A stretch of DNA of 64,000 nt from Dielma sp000508965 (GTDB lineage: Bacteria > Bacillota_I > Bacilli_A > Erysipelotrichales > Erysipelotrichaceae), in NCBI GenBank assembly GCA_000508965.1, contig BAHV02000010.1, forward strand, positions 124,001 through 188,000, written 5' to 3'. The position numbers and the translations under genes are program-made. The notes beneath the pieces were generated by a model. The model had not been told where the DNA came from and searched no databases. It saw nothing but the letters and a program-made list of their open reading frames with translations. This document shows, piece after piece, positions 1 to 8,236 of the stretch. Numbering within the stretch: position 1 is the first letter of the stretch; the number at the start of each line of letters is the position of its first letter.

Positions 1-1002
1 GCAGGGGCGACTCATTATACAGATTCACAGGGACTCTTACAGCTTAGAGAACACTTGGGTGAGTTTTATGAGACTGCTTATAATTTGAAGGTAACGCCTG
101 AGGAAATTATGATTACCACCAGCGGCTGTCATGCGATGGTATTGGCTTTAATGGCTATTTTAGATCCCGATGATGAGGTCATTTTGTTAGAGCCATATTT
201 TTCATTATATAAGGAACAGGTGGAGCTGTCCGGCGGTCGTGTTGTGAGCTGTCCAAGTGATCCAGACAAGGGCTTCAGATTGGATATTCAGCAGCTTGCC
301 GCCTGTGTCAGTGAAAAAACAAAGGCTTTGATTTTAAATACACCTTGCAATCCAAGCGGTGTGTGTCTTTCTGTGGATGAAATGCAGCAGCTGGCTGATT
401 TCGCAATCCAGCACGATCTGATTGTGATTGCCGATGATATCTATACGCTTTATTCATATGAAACTGCTTTTACGCCCATCATGAGTTTACAAGGAATGCG
501 GGAGCGTACCATTACGGTATCTTCTTTTTCCAAGGATTATTGCATGACTGGCTGGCGCATTGGCTATATCGCAGCTGATCAATCATTGATTCAGATAGTC
601 AGAAAGATTAATGATGCCATTGTATATTCAGCGCCGGCACCTTCTCAATGGGCGGCGGTTCATGCCTTACAGCTTCGAGATAAGATTCAGCCTTTGCTTA
701 AAGCTGAATTTGAAAAGCGCTGCCGTTATGCGTATGAGCGAATCAATGCCTGTCCGTATTTATCTGCCATAAAACCGCAGGGAAGTATTTATCTTTTTGT
801 AGATGTACGCAAGACTGGCTGCACCAGCAAACAATTCTGTGAGCGGCTTTTAAAGAAAGCACATATTCTAGTTCTGCCGGGTGATGACAGCGGTAAGAGC
901 GGAGAAGGCTTTGTTCGCTTTGCGATGACCTTGGGAATCGATAAGATGAAAATTGCATTTGATCGAATTGATCAGCTTACGGCGGCAGATTTTATGTTAT
1001 AA
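1..1002 (+). CDS. PLP-dependent class I/II aminotransferase, 5' truncated by the window
   Basis: The reading frame is open from base 1, so the start lies upstream; the fragment has 333 codons, about 85% of a usual 390-aa fold-type I aminotransferase. Visible are a HYTDSQG-type N-terminal segment, the substrate/PLP motif NTPCNPSG, the ADDIY segment, the PLP-binding lysine in SFSKDY (codon 532-534) followed by MTGWRIGY, and the carboxylate-binding Arg region GFVRFAM near the C terminus. These are characteristic of the aspartate aminotransferase superfamily in the cytosol; the amino donor cannot be read from sequence. A HAD hydrolase follows after 27 bases, probably in the same transcript. Confidence 0.9.
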   Translation, partial: AGATHYTDSQGLLQLREHLGEFYETAYNLKVTPEEIMITTSGCHAMVLALMAILDPDDEVILLEPYFSLYKEQVELSGGRVVSCPSDPDKGFRLDIQQLAACVSEKTKALILNTPCNPSGVCLSVDEMQQLADFAIQHDLIVIADDIYTLYSYETAFTPIMSLQGMRERTITVSSFSKDYCMTGWRIGYIAADQSLIQIVRKINDAIVYSAPAPSQWAAVHALQLRDKIQPLLKAEFEKRCRYAYERINACPYLSAIKPQGSIYLFVDVRKTGCTSKQFCERLLKKAHILVLPGDDSGKSGEGFVRFAMTLGIDKMKIAFDRIDQLTAADFML

Positions 1003-1029
1003 TCTTTTTAAAAAGGAATGAGGAACAGC

Positions 1030-1725
1030 ATGAAAACAGTATTATTTGATTTAGACGGCACATTGCTGCATATGGATATCGATGAATTTGTGAAAGCGTA
1101 TTTTAAGCTTTTAGGTAAGACCTTTGGACAAAAGGGTTATGATGTAGAGCGGATCATGAAGGGCTTAGGTGCTGGCTTAGAGGCAATGGTAAAAAATAAG
1201 GGTTCAGACACTAATGAGAAAGTATTCTGGCATGTGTTTACACAATATTCTAATTATCAGCCGGCTGAAGTCGAAGAAGACTTTTTGGCATTTTATACAC
1301 ATGAATTTGAAAACTGCGCTTCTTTAGCTGCCAAGAATCCATTAGCCGATGCGATGGTGAAGAAATGCAAAGCTCAGGGTTATCAAGTCATTCTTGCGAC
1401 CAATCCGCTATTTCCAAGTATTGCGACACAGCAGCGGATTCGCTGGGCGGGCTGTGATCCAAAGGATTTTGAATGGATTACAACCTATGAAAACAGTTCT
1501 TTCAGTAAACCCAATCCCGCTTATTTTAAAGAGATCATGGATCGTTTTCAACTGAAAGCGGAAGACTGCATCATGATTGGCAATGACCTTGATGAAGATG
1601 GTGTTATTGAGACATTAGGCGTACCATGTTATCTGACTACTGATTGTCTGATTAATAAGCATGGCAAAGAAATCAAGGTGAAGTGGCAGGGCAGCTTTGA
1701 AGAATTATATAATCAATTTAACTAA
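1030..1725 (+). CDS. HAD-superfamily hydrolase
   Basis: A 231-aa cytosolic phosphatase-type HAD protein. Motif I is DLDGT (nucleophile Asp), motif II lies in ILATNP, motif III is the Lys of SKPNPAYF, and motif IV is GNDLDEDG. An in-frame ATG also exists at 1018, but it sits directly on its purine run. The ATG at 1030 has AGGAAC at a better distance, so I chose it. The stop overlaps the next start (TAATG), giving translational coupling to the YbaK-like gene. The cap domain is helical (type C1); the substrate is not predictable, and gph-like or nucleotidase-like roles are equally possible. Confidence 0.85.
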   Translation: MKTVLFDLDGTLLHMDIDEFVKAYFKLLGKTFGQKGYDVERIMKGLGAGLEAMVKNKGSDTNEKVFWHVFTQYSNYQPAEVEEDFLAFYTHEFENCASLAAKNPLADAMVKKCKAQGYQVILATNPLFPSIATQQRIRWAGCDPKDFEWITTYENSSFSKPNPAYFKEIMDRFQLKAEDCIMIGNDLDEDGVIETLGVPCYLTTDCLINKHGKEIKVKWQGSFEELYNQFN

Positions 1726-2171
1726 TGGACATCAGTGAAATCCAGCAGATCTTGGATCTGCATAAGAGCTGTTATGAACTGATCGCCCAAGATAAACCGA
1801 TTTTGTCAGTAGCTGACGCCAAGCAATATTATCCAATTGAAAAAGCTGCGCCGGTACTTGTTTTGCAAAGTGAAAAGGGCTTGATTGGCTGCATTGTGTC
1901 TGTCCGGCACGGCAAACTGAATTTTGGTGAATTGAAGCGTCAATTTGGTTTTATTCAATTAAAATTGGCAGATAGAGATGTGATTAAGAAAGCGACCGGA
2001 TATGATGTAGGCACGATTCCTTTGGTAGGTTTAGGGCTTGACTGTATTTTTGATAAAAAGCTTTTGAAGCATGATGCTGTCTATGGCGGTACGGGAAATG
2101 AGCGGCTGACGCTTAAAATAAAACCCGCTGATTTGCTGCGGGTAAATAACATTTTAGGACAATTCGATTAA
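1725..2171 (+). CDS. YbaK/EbsC-type aminoacyl-tRNA editing-domain protein
   Basis: A 148-aa single-domain protein. The core KKATGYDVGTIPLVG and the flanking RHGKLNF and FIQLKLAD segments fit the YbaK/ProX editing fold, whose members hydrolyse mischarged aminoacyl-tRNAs (Cys-tRNA(Pro), Ala-tRNA(Pro)). The typical catalytic-region lysine is plausible within VSVRHGKLN, but I cannot assign the specificity subgroup. It overlaps the HAD stop by one base (TAATG), so translation is coupled. Assignment rests on motif recognition, and a more diverged member of the family is possible. Confidence 0.7.
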   Translation: MDISEIQQILDLHKSCYELIAQDKPILSVADAKQYYPIEKAAPVLVLQSEKGLIGCIVSVRHGKLNFGELKRQFGFIQLKLADRDVIKKATGYDVGTIPLVGLGLDCIFDKKLLKHDAVYGGTGNERLTLKIKPADLLRVNNILGQFD

Positions 2172-2173
2172 TT

Positions 2174-2206
2174 AAAAAAATAGGTGGTACCGATCGGTAT
2201 CACCTA
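2174..2206 (-). terminator. Rho-independent terminator of the MATE gene
   Basis: On the minus strand a TAGGTGATACC / GGTACCACCTA stem with a GATC loop is followed by seven T residues. The 5' arm begins with the TAG stop codon of the MATE gene (2204-2206), so the stop is built into the hairpin. Confidence 0.8.
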
Positions 2207-3577
2207 TGATGCTATTAGGGATGTTAAATCATTGGCCCATAAGCCGCTGTTAAAGCGTTTCATGCCAATTACCAGACGTACCAGCTGTTCTAATTGAACA
2301 ACGAGGAATACTAAGGCGATATCCTGCATCTTAAAGAGATGAACACAGATAAATGCTAAAGGAATACCGATTACCCACATGATGCCGCTGTCAAGAACGG
2401 AAATAATCTTTGAATCACCGCCGGAGCGCAGTACAGAGAAAATCATGAAATTAAAAAGCCGCATTGATATTTTAACCGCGAATACCATCACCAAGGCTTC
2501 GGCATAACCGATAACGACCGGATCCTGAAGCTGGAAAATCGACACCATCGGACCGGCGAAAACGATCATCGCCGTTACCAGCACCACAGCCAGTATCGCT
2601 GACAGACCACAATAATAATCACCCTCACGGCGCGCTTCTTCAATCTTGCTCTGACCGAGAATACCGCCCAATAAAACCGAGATCGCATTGCCGTAGCCAT
2701 AGACTACAAATAGAAAAACATTACTGATTTGATTGCCGACATAATAGGCATCCATGGCTTGCGTGCCTAATACGCCAAAGGCCTTAACAAACAAAGTGGA
2801 ACCAAAGCCAAATAAAGTTTCATTAAAAATAAGCGGTGCAATTTTACGTAAAATAGGCATTACAAAGCTGCGGTCAAAGCTAAACATTTCGGTGAATGAA
2901 CCAAGAAAGGGCTGTTTAGTAATAAAACCGTGAATCGTATAGACAGCTACAGCAAAACATTGTGCCAGAACTGTACCTAAAGCCGCGCCTTGGACACCCA
3001 TTTCCGGAAATGGACCGACACCAAAAATTAAGGCATAATTTAATCCGGCATTGACAAGCATCGATACAATACTGACTTTTAATGGAATTGATGCTTTTTG
3101 AATACTGCGGTAAATATAGCTGAAAGCAAAACTGATGCAGCTGGGTACAAATGAAAACATGGCGATATTCAGATATAAAAGTCCATTCTGAATGATTTGC
3201 GGATCATCCATATAGAATTTTAAGATAAATTCACCAAAGAACATGGAAACTGCCAGCCAGAATAGTGCATTGATCATACCAAGTACAAGGGAGAAACCAA
3301 AAACACGTTTCAAATTCCGATAATCTTTAGCACCATAAAATTGTGATGAAAACATACCGGTACCGCCAATTGAACCATAAGCAATCATGCTGCATAAAGT
3401 ATCGATCTGAGCGGCAGTACCTACGGCGGTCACCATGCCAATCCAGGAAACCATCAAGGTATCGACTATACCCATGGCTGATGAAAGCAATTGCTGCAGA
3501 GCCAGCGGAATAGCTACTCTCGCGGTTCGCTGATAGAAATCTTTGGGACCAAAATAACGCTGTATCAAGCTTTGCAT
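2204..3577 (-). CDS. MATE-family multidrug/toxin exporter
   Basis: A 457-aa integral membrane protein with about twelve hydrophobic segments in two homologous halves, the normal size for MATE. Typical features are the N-terminal IPLALQQLLSSAMGIVDTLMVSWIG segment region (helix 1 with Val-Asp-Thr), the GTAAQID stretch, and the second-half FNETLFGFGSTLFVKAFG and NAISVLLGGILGQ regions. MATE proteins expel cationic drugs or metabolites using Na+ or H+ gradients. The start has GAAGG seven bases upstream. It is monocistronic, convergent with the YbaK-like gene and divergent from the PocR gene. Substrate unknown. Confidence 0.9.
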   Translation of the reverse strand: MQSLIQRYFGPKDFYQRTARVAIPLALQQLLSSAMGIVDTLMVSWIGMVTAVGTAAQIDTLCSMIAYGSIGGTGMFSSQFYGAKDYRNLKRVFGFSLVLGMINALFWLAVSMFFGEFILKFYMDDPQIIQNGLLYLNIAMFSFVPSCISFAFSYIYRSIQKASIPLKVSIVSMLVNAGLNYALIFGVGPFPEMGVQGAALGTVLAQCFAVAVYTIHGFITKQPFLGSFTEMFSFDRSFVMPILRKIAPLIFNETLFGFGSTLFVKAFGVLGTQAMDAYYVGNQISNVFLFVVYGYGNAISVLLGGILGQSKIEEARREGDYYCGLSAILAVVLVTAMIVFAGPMVSIFQLQDPVVIGYAEALVMVFAVKISMRLFNFMIFSVLRSGGDSKIISVLDSGIMWVIGIPLAFICVHLFKMQDIALVFLVVQLEQLVRLVIGMKRFNSGLWANDLTSLIAS

Positions 3578-3647
3578 ATTTTACCTTCTTTCAGTTATAC
3601 AAGCTATTATAGCCTAAAAATTAGATTTATAAAAGATACTATTGCCA

Positions 3648-3676
3648 TTGAGAAACGACGCTTTATTTGATAGAAT
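3648..3676 (+). promoter_or_regulatory. Sigma-A-type promoter for the PocR-domain gene
   Basis: TTGAGA (3648-3653) and TAGAAT (3671-3676) are separated by 17 bp, 43 bp upstream of the start at 3719; an AAGGGGG ribosome site follows. Confidence 0.6.
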
Positions 3677-3718
3677 AAAAAGAGATGGAAAAAACAGCTT
3701 AAATGCAAGGGGGCTCAT

Positions 3719-4231
3719 ATGGAAATTAACAAAAGTATTCAAAACGCAATGAATGATTATCAAAAAATTACTGGCTTAAGAAGTTACATGGTATTGAATA
3801 AAGAAGATTTGAATAGTCCTTCAGAAAAGAATTATTTTTGTAAATGCTTGAAGATTTCAACAAAGGCAGTGAAGTTATGTGAAGAATGCGCGGCAGAAGC
3901 AATTGATATTATATTGAAAACTAAAAAAGAATATATTTATTCTTGTCATGCCGGTATTATCAAAGTGGCGATACCTGTCGTTGTGAATGGTGATATTGTG
4001 TCTATTGTAATCGTAGAAGGCATTTTAAACAGCAAGCAGCTGGAATCAAGTGATCAGTGGGCTCAGTATCTGAGTAATGAATATGATGTGTCTGCTAGTA
4101 TTATGAAGAAAACCTTTGAGACAGTAACAGTAATGAATGAACGTGAATTAAACGCGTCCATCAAGCTGCTGCATGATCTAATTAATTATCATATCAGTAA
4201 GGAAGTTTGGGTGAATGGACAACCGGCTTAG
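3719..4231 (+). CDS. PocR-type ligand-sensing domain protein
   Basis: A 170-aa protein consisting essentially of one PocR domain: the TGLRSYMVLN start, clustered cysteines (FCKC, then LCEEC), the YSCHAGIIKVAIPVVVNG core with the Cys-His pair, and a C-terminal helical region. PocR domains bind small ligands, classically propanediol-related compounds, and usually sit in front of AraC or kinase modules. Here no output domain is attached, so it may act by protein interaction. AAGGGGG lies six bases before ATG. Its 3' end overlaps the methyltransferase by 17 bases, so the two are co-translated. Confidence 0.8.
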   Translation: MEINKSIQNAMNDYQKITGLRSYMVLNKEDLNSPSEKNYFCKCLKISTKAVKLCEECAAEAIDIILKTKKEYIYSCHAGIIKVAIPVVVNGDIVSIVIVEGILNSKQLESSDQWAQYLSNEYDVSASIMKKTFETVTVMNERELNASIKLLHDLINYHISKEVWVNGQPA

Positions 4232-4880
4232 CTTTGATTATTTGCCGGGCACCGATATTTATTTATATCAGCGCCGGGATATGTTCAGAATGAATACGGA
4301 TACTGCTTTATTGGGCCATTTTATGCGTGTCAGGGAAAATGACACAGTGCTTGATATTGGCTGCAACAACGGGGCTTTGTTACTCTATGCTTCACGATAT
4401 ACTAAGGGCAGGCTGATCGGTGTTGACATTCAAAAGGAAGCTTGTGAGCTTGCGGAAAAGAATTTGGCATATCATAAACTGACAAATTCAATGATCTGCT
4501 GCGCGGATGCGGCGGAGTTTGACTGTGAACCCTGTGATGTTGTTGTATGCAATCCACCTTATTTTAGGGTTACTCATGAAGATCAGCTGAATGAATCATT
4601 GGCCAAGCGGATCGCCCGACATGAAACAAATTTGGATCTTGAAACATTGGCGGCAAAAGTGAGTCAATGTCTGAAAGAAAATGGCAGATTTTATTTGGTT
4701 CACCGCTGTGACCGATTAACGGATATAGTATGCGGCTTAAGAAAAGCTGAATTAGAAATGAAGACCCTGCAGCTGATTCGGGATGAGAATAATGAGCATT
4801 CGCATGGGGTATTGATAGAGGCGGTTAAGCATGGCAAAAGCGGCTGTGTCGTGCTGCCAGAGCATATAGTAAGACGTTAA
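4215..4880 (+). CDS. TrmN6/YfiC-like N6-adenine methyltransferase
   Basis: A 221-aa Rossmann-fold SAM-dependent methyltransferase. The SAM-binding motif is LDIGCNNGALLLY (about residues 47-59), the acidic end of strand 2 is GVDI, and the catalytic NPPY motif appears in VVVCNPPYFR (about residue 112). The N-terminal FRMNTDTALLGHF stretch is typical of the tRNA1(Val) (adenine37-N6)-methyltransferase family. In Firmicutes this family (YabB-like) is often annotated as tRNA1(Val) methyltransferase; the target RNA is inferred. It overlaps the PocR gene and ends just before a terminator. Confidence 0.85.
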   Translation: MDNRLSFDYLPGTDIYLYQRRDMFRMNTDTALLGHFMRVRENDTVLDIGCNNGALLLYASRYTKGRLIGVDIQKEACELAEKNLAYHKLTNSMICCADAAEFDCEPCDVVVCNPPYFRVTHEDQLNESLAKRIARHETNLDLETLAAKVSQCLKENGRFYLVHRCDRLTDIVCGLRKAELEMKTLQLIRDENNEHSHGVLIEAVKHGKSGCVVLPEHIVRR

Positions 4881-4899
4881 TCAAGAGAATATCATAATT

Positions 4900-4947
4900 G
4901 CATAACCTAAAGTACCGGTAATTGGGTTCTAAAGGTTATGCTTTTTT
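4900..4947 (+). terminator. Rho-independent terminator after the methyltransferase gene
   Basis: GCATAACCT (4900-4908) pairs with AGGTTATGC (4933-4941), followed by a T-run. Confidence 0.8.
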
Positions 4948-4984
4948 GCGGATATTAGCCAGTAAGTGCAAACAATAAATATTA

Positions 4985-5012
4985 TTGACAATTGCTGGTA
5001 CTAATGTATAAC
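4985..5012 (+). promoter_or_regulatory. Promoter of the decayed ATPase gene
   Basis: TTGACA (4985-4990) and TATAAC (5007-5012) with 16-bp spacing lie just upstream of the pseudogene at 5035; it may still fire although the gene is broken. Confidence 0.5.
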
Positions 5013-5034
5013 GGTGAAGCAAGAATGAATGTGC

Positions 5035-5414
5035 ATGATGGTGCAAGTGGTGGAAATTTGTATTCTTCTATGCCAATGGAAAAACTCGGCGTATCGTAAA
5101 CCGTTTATTTTAAGAGGTGTACGTCAGGTAGAGAAAACCTGGATTCTTAAGTTTCGGCAGATGATATTATGAAAATACGGCATATTTTAATCGATATTCT
5201 TCCTGTTGAAGTAAAAGCTGAATTGAATATCAAAAGCTGCAGTCTAAAAAAATATATAGTACTCTTCGGTGATAAGATTAAATTACGTATCAGATTTTTG
5301 ATGGATAATTTAAAACTGGACGAAGATGTTTTAAACATTCCGTTGTTTATGGCTGATCAAACGGATCGATTAATTGGAATGGCACTTAAGCAGGACAAAG
5401 GAACATTATTATGA
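5035..5414 (+). pseudogene. Remnant of an AAA-14/DUF4143-type ATPase gene (internal deletion, frameshift)
   Basis: Two pieces of one protein family lie head to tail in different frames. 5035-5172 encodes WKNSAYRKPFILRGVRQVEK then TWILKF, which matches the N-terminal Walker A region of the AAA-14/DUF4143 family (normally GARQVGKTW); the P-loop Gly is Glu here. 5169-5414 (81 codons) encodes a C-terminal tail with RFLMDNLKLDEDVLNIPLFMADQTDR, split here as RFLMDNLKLDED and VLNIPLFMAD, which resembles the usual end of these proteins. About 300 central codons are missing and the frame shifts at 5169. The intact family is a stand-alone ATPase fused to a PD-(D/E)XK-like domain. I infer pseudogenisation by deletion. 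Confidence 0.7.
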
Positions 5415-5431
5415 GAATTATGAGATAAAAG

Positions 5432-5477
5432 AAAGCCGAATGATGCTGAATTAATATCTGCACTGATTCGGCTTTTT
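5432..5477 (+). terminator. Hairpin terminator downstream of the ATPase remnant
   Basis: AAAGCCGAAT and ATTCGGCTTT form the stem, with a T-rich tail ending in TTTTTGTTT. Confidence 0.8.
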
Positions 5478-5573
5478 GTTTGAAGGATTTCGGGTAACCG
5501 GCTGGTCATTCTTTGATTATTGACGATTTATTGTTATAAAATAAATGTATGTTAAAAATCACATTATAGTGTG

Positions 5574-5603
5574 GTGTCTTAAAAGGTATACCTTATAAGA
5601 CAC
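5574..5603. promoter_or_regulatory. Upstream palindromic operator-like site (copy 1)
   Basis: A 30-bp almost perfect palindrome: arm GTGTCTTA, core AAGGTATACCTT, arm TAAGACAC. Its centre (5588/5589) is 125 bp from the centre of copy 2. The same arrangement recurs before the gene at 33645. Inferred to bind a dimeric regulator. Confidence 0.7.
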
Positions 5604-5681
5604 TGTATTTCTCTTTCATTATATGCGATTTTATAATATTCGTAAAGGTAAATAGACCGTTTTTTGTTATTTCACGGCTGT

Positions 5682-5729
5682 TTTTTGCGTTTTCGAGAGT
5701 GTCTTATAAGGTATACCTTTTAAGACATA
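5682..5729 (+). promoter_or_regulatory. Promoter overlapped by palindromic site copy 2
   Basis: TTTTTG (5682-5687) and TATAAG (5705-5710) have exact 17-bp spacing. The 30-bp palindrome at 5699-5728 (reverse orientation of copy 1, core AAGGTATACC) covers the -10 box and the expected transcription start. That is the geometry of a repressor operator. The homologous promoter at 33570-33598 has the same layout. Confidence 0.65.
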
Positions 5730-5756
5730 TTCAAAAAACCTGGGGAGGTAAGTAAA

Positions 5757-8057
5757 GTGGAATCAAACAAAACAAGGTCAGCGATGACTGCTTTAGTCGT
5801 AGCTGCAATGCTCTGTTCAGCAGCAATGCCCATCAGAGCGGCTGAGGCTCAATGGGTCAATAACAACGGCACATGGTCTTATGTTAAGGAAGATGGCAGT
5901 AACGCTAAGGGTTGGATCAAAGATAATGACTGCTGGTATGCTTTCGATGATAACGGAGCAATGCGTACCGGCTGGATCGCTTCCAATGAGCATTGGTATT
6001 TCATGGGTGAATCCGGAGTCATGCAGTCAGATGCTTGGGTAGAAGAGAACGGCGCCCTTTATTATATTAAAGGTACCGGTGTTATGGCCAAGGATTATGT
6101 CAAAGACGGTTATGAATTGACTGAAGATGGCAAAGCCATTCCTTTAGCTGAATCAAAATCAGTCGTAGTGACAGATCCGGAAGCATTGGAAGGTGAAGTC
6201 ATAGAAGGGAACCTGTATGTCGATGTAACGACGGCAAAAGCGTTAGAGCTGAAAGGTGTAACCGTAAAGGGTAAATTAGTTGTCATCGGTGACAATCAGA
6301 CAGCCGGTAAGTTAACGATCACTGATTCAAAGATCGAATTGATCAGCACGCAGACAAGAAATGCGGAAGTTGTATTAAGCGGCGAAACAGAAGTGAAGGC
6401 AATCGTATTGGAAGAAACCTCAGCGGTAACACCGGATAAGAACTTCAAAGGGGAAGTAGAGAAGATCGAAATACAGTCAACAACCAAAGGAGAAATCGTC
6501 ATAGAGATACCGGCACAGGAAGTAAGTACACGGACATATGCGGGAGTTGACATTCAGGCACCGGTGGAAAGCCTTGAGGTAAAGACAGATACCCAAATCA
6601 AAGTGAATGCCGATGTTAAGAATGTGACAGTTACTGAAACAGCGAAAGATACCATAGTAGAAGTAGCAAAAGGAAATAAAGTCGGCACCATTACAGCCGA
6701 TGCACCGGTAAGTATCGAAGGAGAAGGAACGGTCAACAAGGTAGAAGCCAATGTAGATGGTGTTGAAGCAGGCAAGGATACGATCATCAAGGATGTAGTT
6801 AAAGGTGATGATGTCACTGAAGCACCAAAGGAAAACAAGCCAAGCACCGGCGGCTCTGGCGGAAGCACAGGACCTACTTATATTACTAAAACAGTAAGTA
6901 ATGAAAATGACTTACTTACTGCATTAGATAATACTAGTGTTGATAAAATTATTGTTGATAGCAATATTTCCTTAACTAAAGATACAAGCTTAACGATTCC
7001 AAAAGGCAGAAATGTAGAAATAACTATCAATGATGGTGTTACCTTGGCGATTCAAGCTAAAGCCAATGAAAAAGACGCAAATAATAAGACAATATATTAT
7101 AGTGGCTTAATTATAGATGGTACTTTGAAATTAACCGGTACCGGCACATTGAAAAACGACACATCTTATTATACAGTTTTTGTCAATGATGACGGTAATT
7201 TCACAGTGGATGGAGCAACTATTCTTTCACATCATACGTATCATAATGAATTTATTAAAATACGTGGTAAAATGACATTAAAATCAGGTATGATTGGTGA
7301 TGCTGCAGCTAATGCAGAAAACAATAGCATATATGTTAATGGCATTGGTGTTGGTCAAAATGGTGAATTTGTAATGAATGGCGGCATAGTAAACGCCAGC
7401 TGGTTTGGTATCGCAACAAATGGTACTGAATCAGGGCAAACAATCACGATTAACGGCGGTGTAATAAATACTGTGGGCGGTGAAACAAATATTTTCTATT
7501 TACCAAAAGCCGATACAGTAACCATAACTGACGGTACTTTTAACGGAAATGATGGCGGCATGGAAATGCGCCAAGGAGATTTGGTAATTACTGGCGGTAC
7601 ATTTACTACAACTGCTTCTGCGGATAACTCAACTGCCGATTGGGGAAGCGGTAAATCAGGTTCTTTCTGGTCAACATTCGCCTTTGGTAAACCAGATAAT
7701 GCTGCATATAGCGGTGATTTAACTGTTAATATCAGTGGTGTTACCATTCAATCAAATGCAGATGCAATTCTATTAGATACTAGATATTCTTCACATGCAG
7801 ATAATATTCAAATAACTATCTCTGGAATTAATATCTCGGGTAATGTAAAAATTGTTGAAGATGCGACTGTAAAAACATGGACTGCTGATTCAAATGGAGC
7901 TTATAGCTACACATACCCATCACAAAATGCTAATGAGATTGAAATCAATAATGCTGATGATCAAAATCAATCAGATAACAGCAATTCAGAAGATAATCAA
8001 CCAGCTGATAATGACAATCAAGACAATAACACTGATATTAATCAATTAGAAGCATAA
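5757..8057 (+). CDS. Modular cell-surface protein, choline-binding-type repeats plus beta-helix C terminus (paralogue 1)
   Basis: A 766-aa secreted protein with a GTG start behind GGGGAGG. Residues 1-29 form a signal peptide ending AMPIRAAEA. Residues ~32-120 hold glucan/choline-binding-type repeats (WVNNNGTWSYVKEDGSNAKG, GWIKDNDCWYAFDDNGAM, GWIASNEHWYFMGESGVM). Residues ~130-360 are a Val/Thr/Glu-rich repetitive beta domain shared with the proteins at 33645 and 35748. A Gly/Ser linker (STGGSGGSTGPT) leads to ~300 residues with regular short strands (ITINGGVINT, VTITDGTFNG, LVITGGTFTT), typical of a right-handed beta-helix. The Asn/Asp/Gln-rich tail has no LPXTG. Likely wall-attached non-covalently; an adhesin or glycan-binding role is inference. 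Confidence 0.85.
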   Translation: MESNKTRSAMTALVVAAMLCSAAMPIRAAEAQWVNNNGTWSYVKEDGSNAKGWIKDNDCWYAFDDNGAMRTGWIASNEHWYFMGESGVMQSDAWVEENGALYYIKGTGVMAKDYVKDGYELTEDGKAIPLAESKSVVVTDPEALEGEVIEGNLYVDVTTAKALELKGVTVKGKLVVIGDNQTAGKLTITDSKIELISTQTRNAEVVLSGETEVKAIVLEETSAVTPDKNFKGEVEKIEIQSTTKGEIVIEIPAQEVSTRTYAGVDIQAPVESLEVKTDTQIKVNADVKNVTVTETAKDTIVEVAKGNKVGTITADAPVSIEGEGTVNKVEANVDGVEAGKDTIIKDVVKGDDVTEAPKENKPSTGGSGGSTGPTYITKTVSNENDLLTALDNTSVDKIIVDSNISLTKDTSLTIPKGRNVEITINDGVTLAIQAKANEKDANNKTIYYSGLIIDGTLKLTGTGTLKNDTSYYTVFVNDDGNFTVDGATILSHHTYHNEFIKIRGKMTLKSGMIGDAAANAENNSIYVNGIGVGQNGEFVMNGGIVNASWFGIATNGTESGQTITINGGVINTVGGETNIFYLPKADTVTITDGTFNGNDGGMEMRQGDLVITGGTFTTTASADNSTADWGSGKSGSFWSTFAFGKPDNAAYSGDLTVNISGVTIQSNADAILLDTRYSSHADNIQITISGINISGNVKIVEDATVKTWTADSNGAYSYTYPSQNANEIEINNADDQNQSDNSNSEDNQPADNDNQDNNTDINQLEA
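5853..6870 (+). repeat. Shared N-terminal module, copy A
   Basis: About 1 kb encoding wall-binding repeats and the beta domain is nearly identical in sequence to 33741-34770 and 35838-36867. Similarity starts just after the signal peptide and fades in the Gly/Ser linker. Confidence 0.9.
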
Positions 8058-8095
8058 TACGATATTAAAGAGTATGACAATCAGTGAAATCAAAC

Positions 8096-8126
8096 AATCA
8101 CAGGCTGACCCCCTGTGATTTGTTTT
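8096..8126 (+). terminator. Terminator of surface-protein gene 1
   Basis: AATCACAGG pairs with CCTGTGATT, followed by TGTTTT. Confidence 0.75.
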
Positions 8127-8130
8127 ACAT

Positions 8131-8166
8131 AAAAAAGTGCTGAACAATCAAGCTTCAGCACTTTTC
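8131..8166. terminator. Second, symmetric terminator hairpin
   Basis: AAAAGTGCTGAA and TTCAGCACTTTT form a 12-bp stem with A-run and T-run on both sides, so it could work in either direction. Confidence 0.75.
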
Positions 8167-8180
8167 TACATATATATATA

Positions 8181-8230
8181 AAAAGAGAGGGAATGGGGCA
8201 TCATCCAAATCTGTATCGATTCAGCCCCAT
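8181..8230 (-). terminator. Candidate terminator of the DUF4870 gene
   Basis: On the minus strand ATGGGGC and GCCCCAT form a stem with a long loop, followed by TCCCTCTCTTTTT. Confidence 0.5.
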
Positions 8231-8236
8231 AAACTT

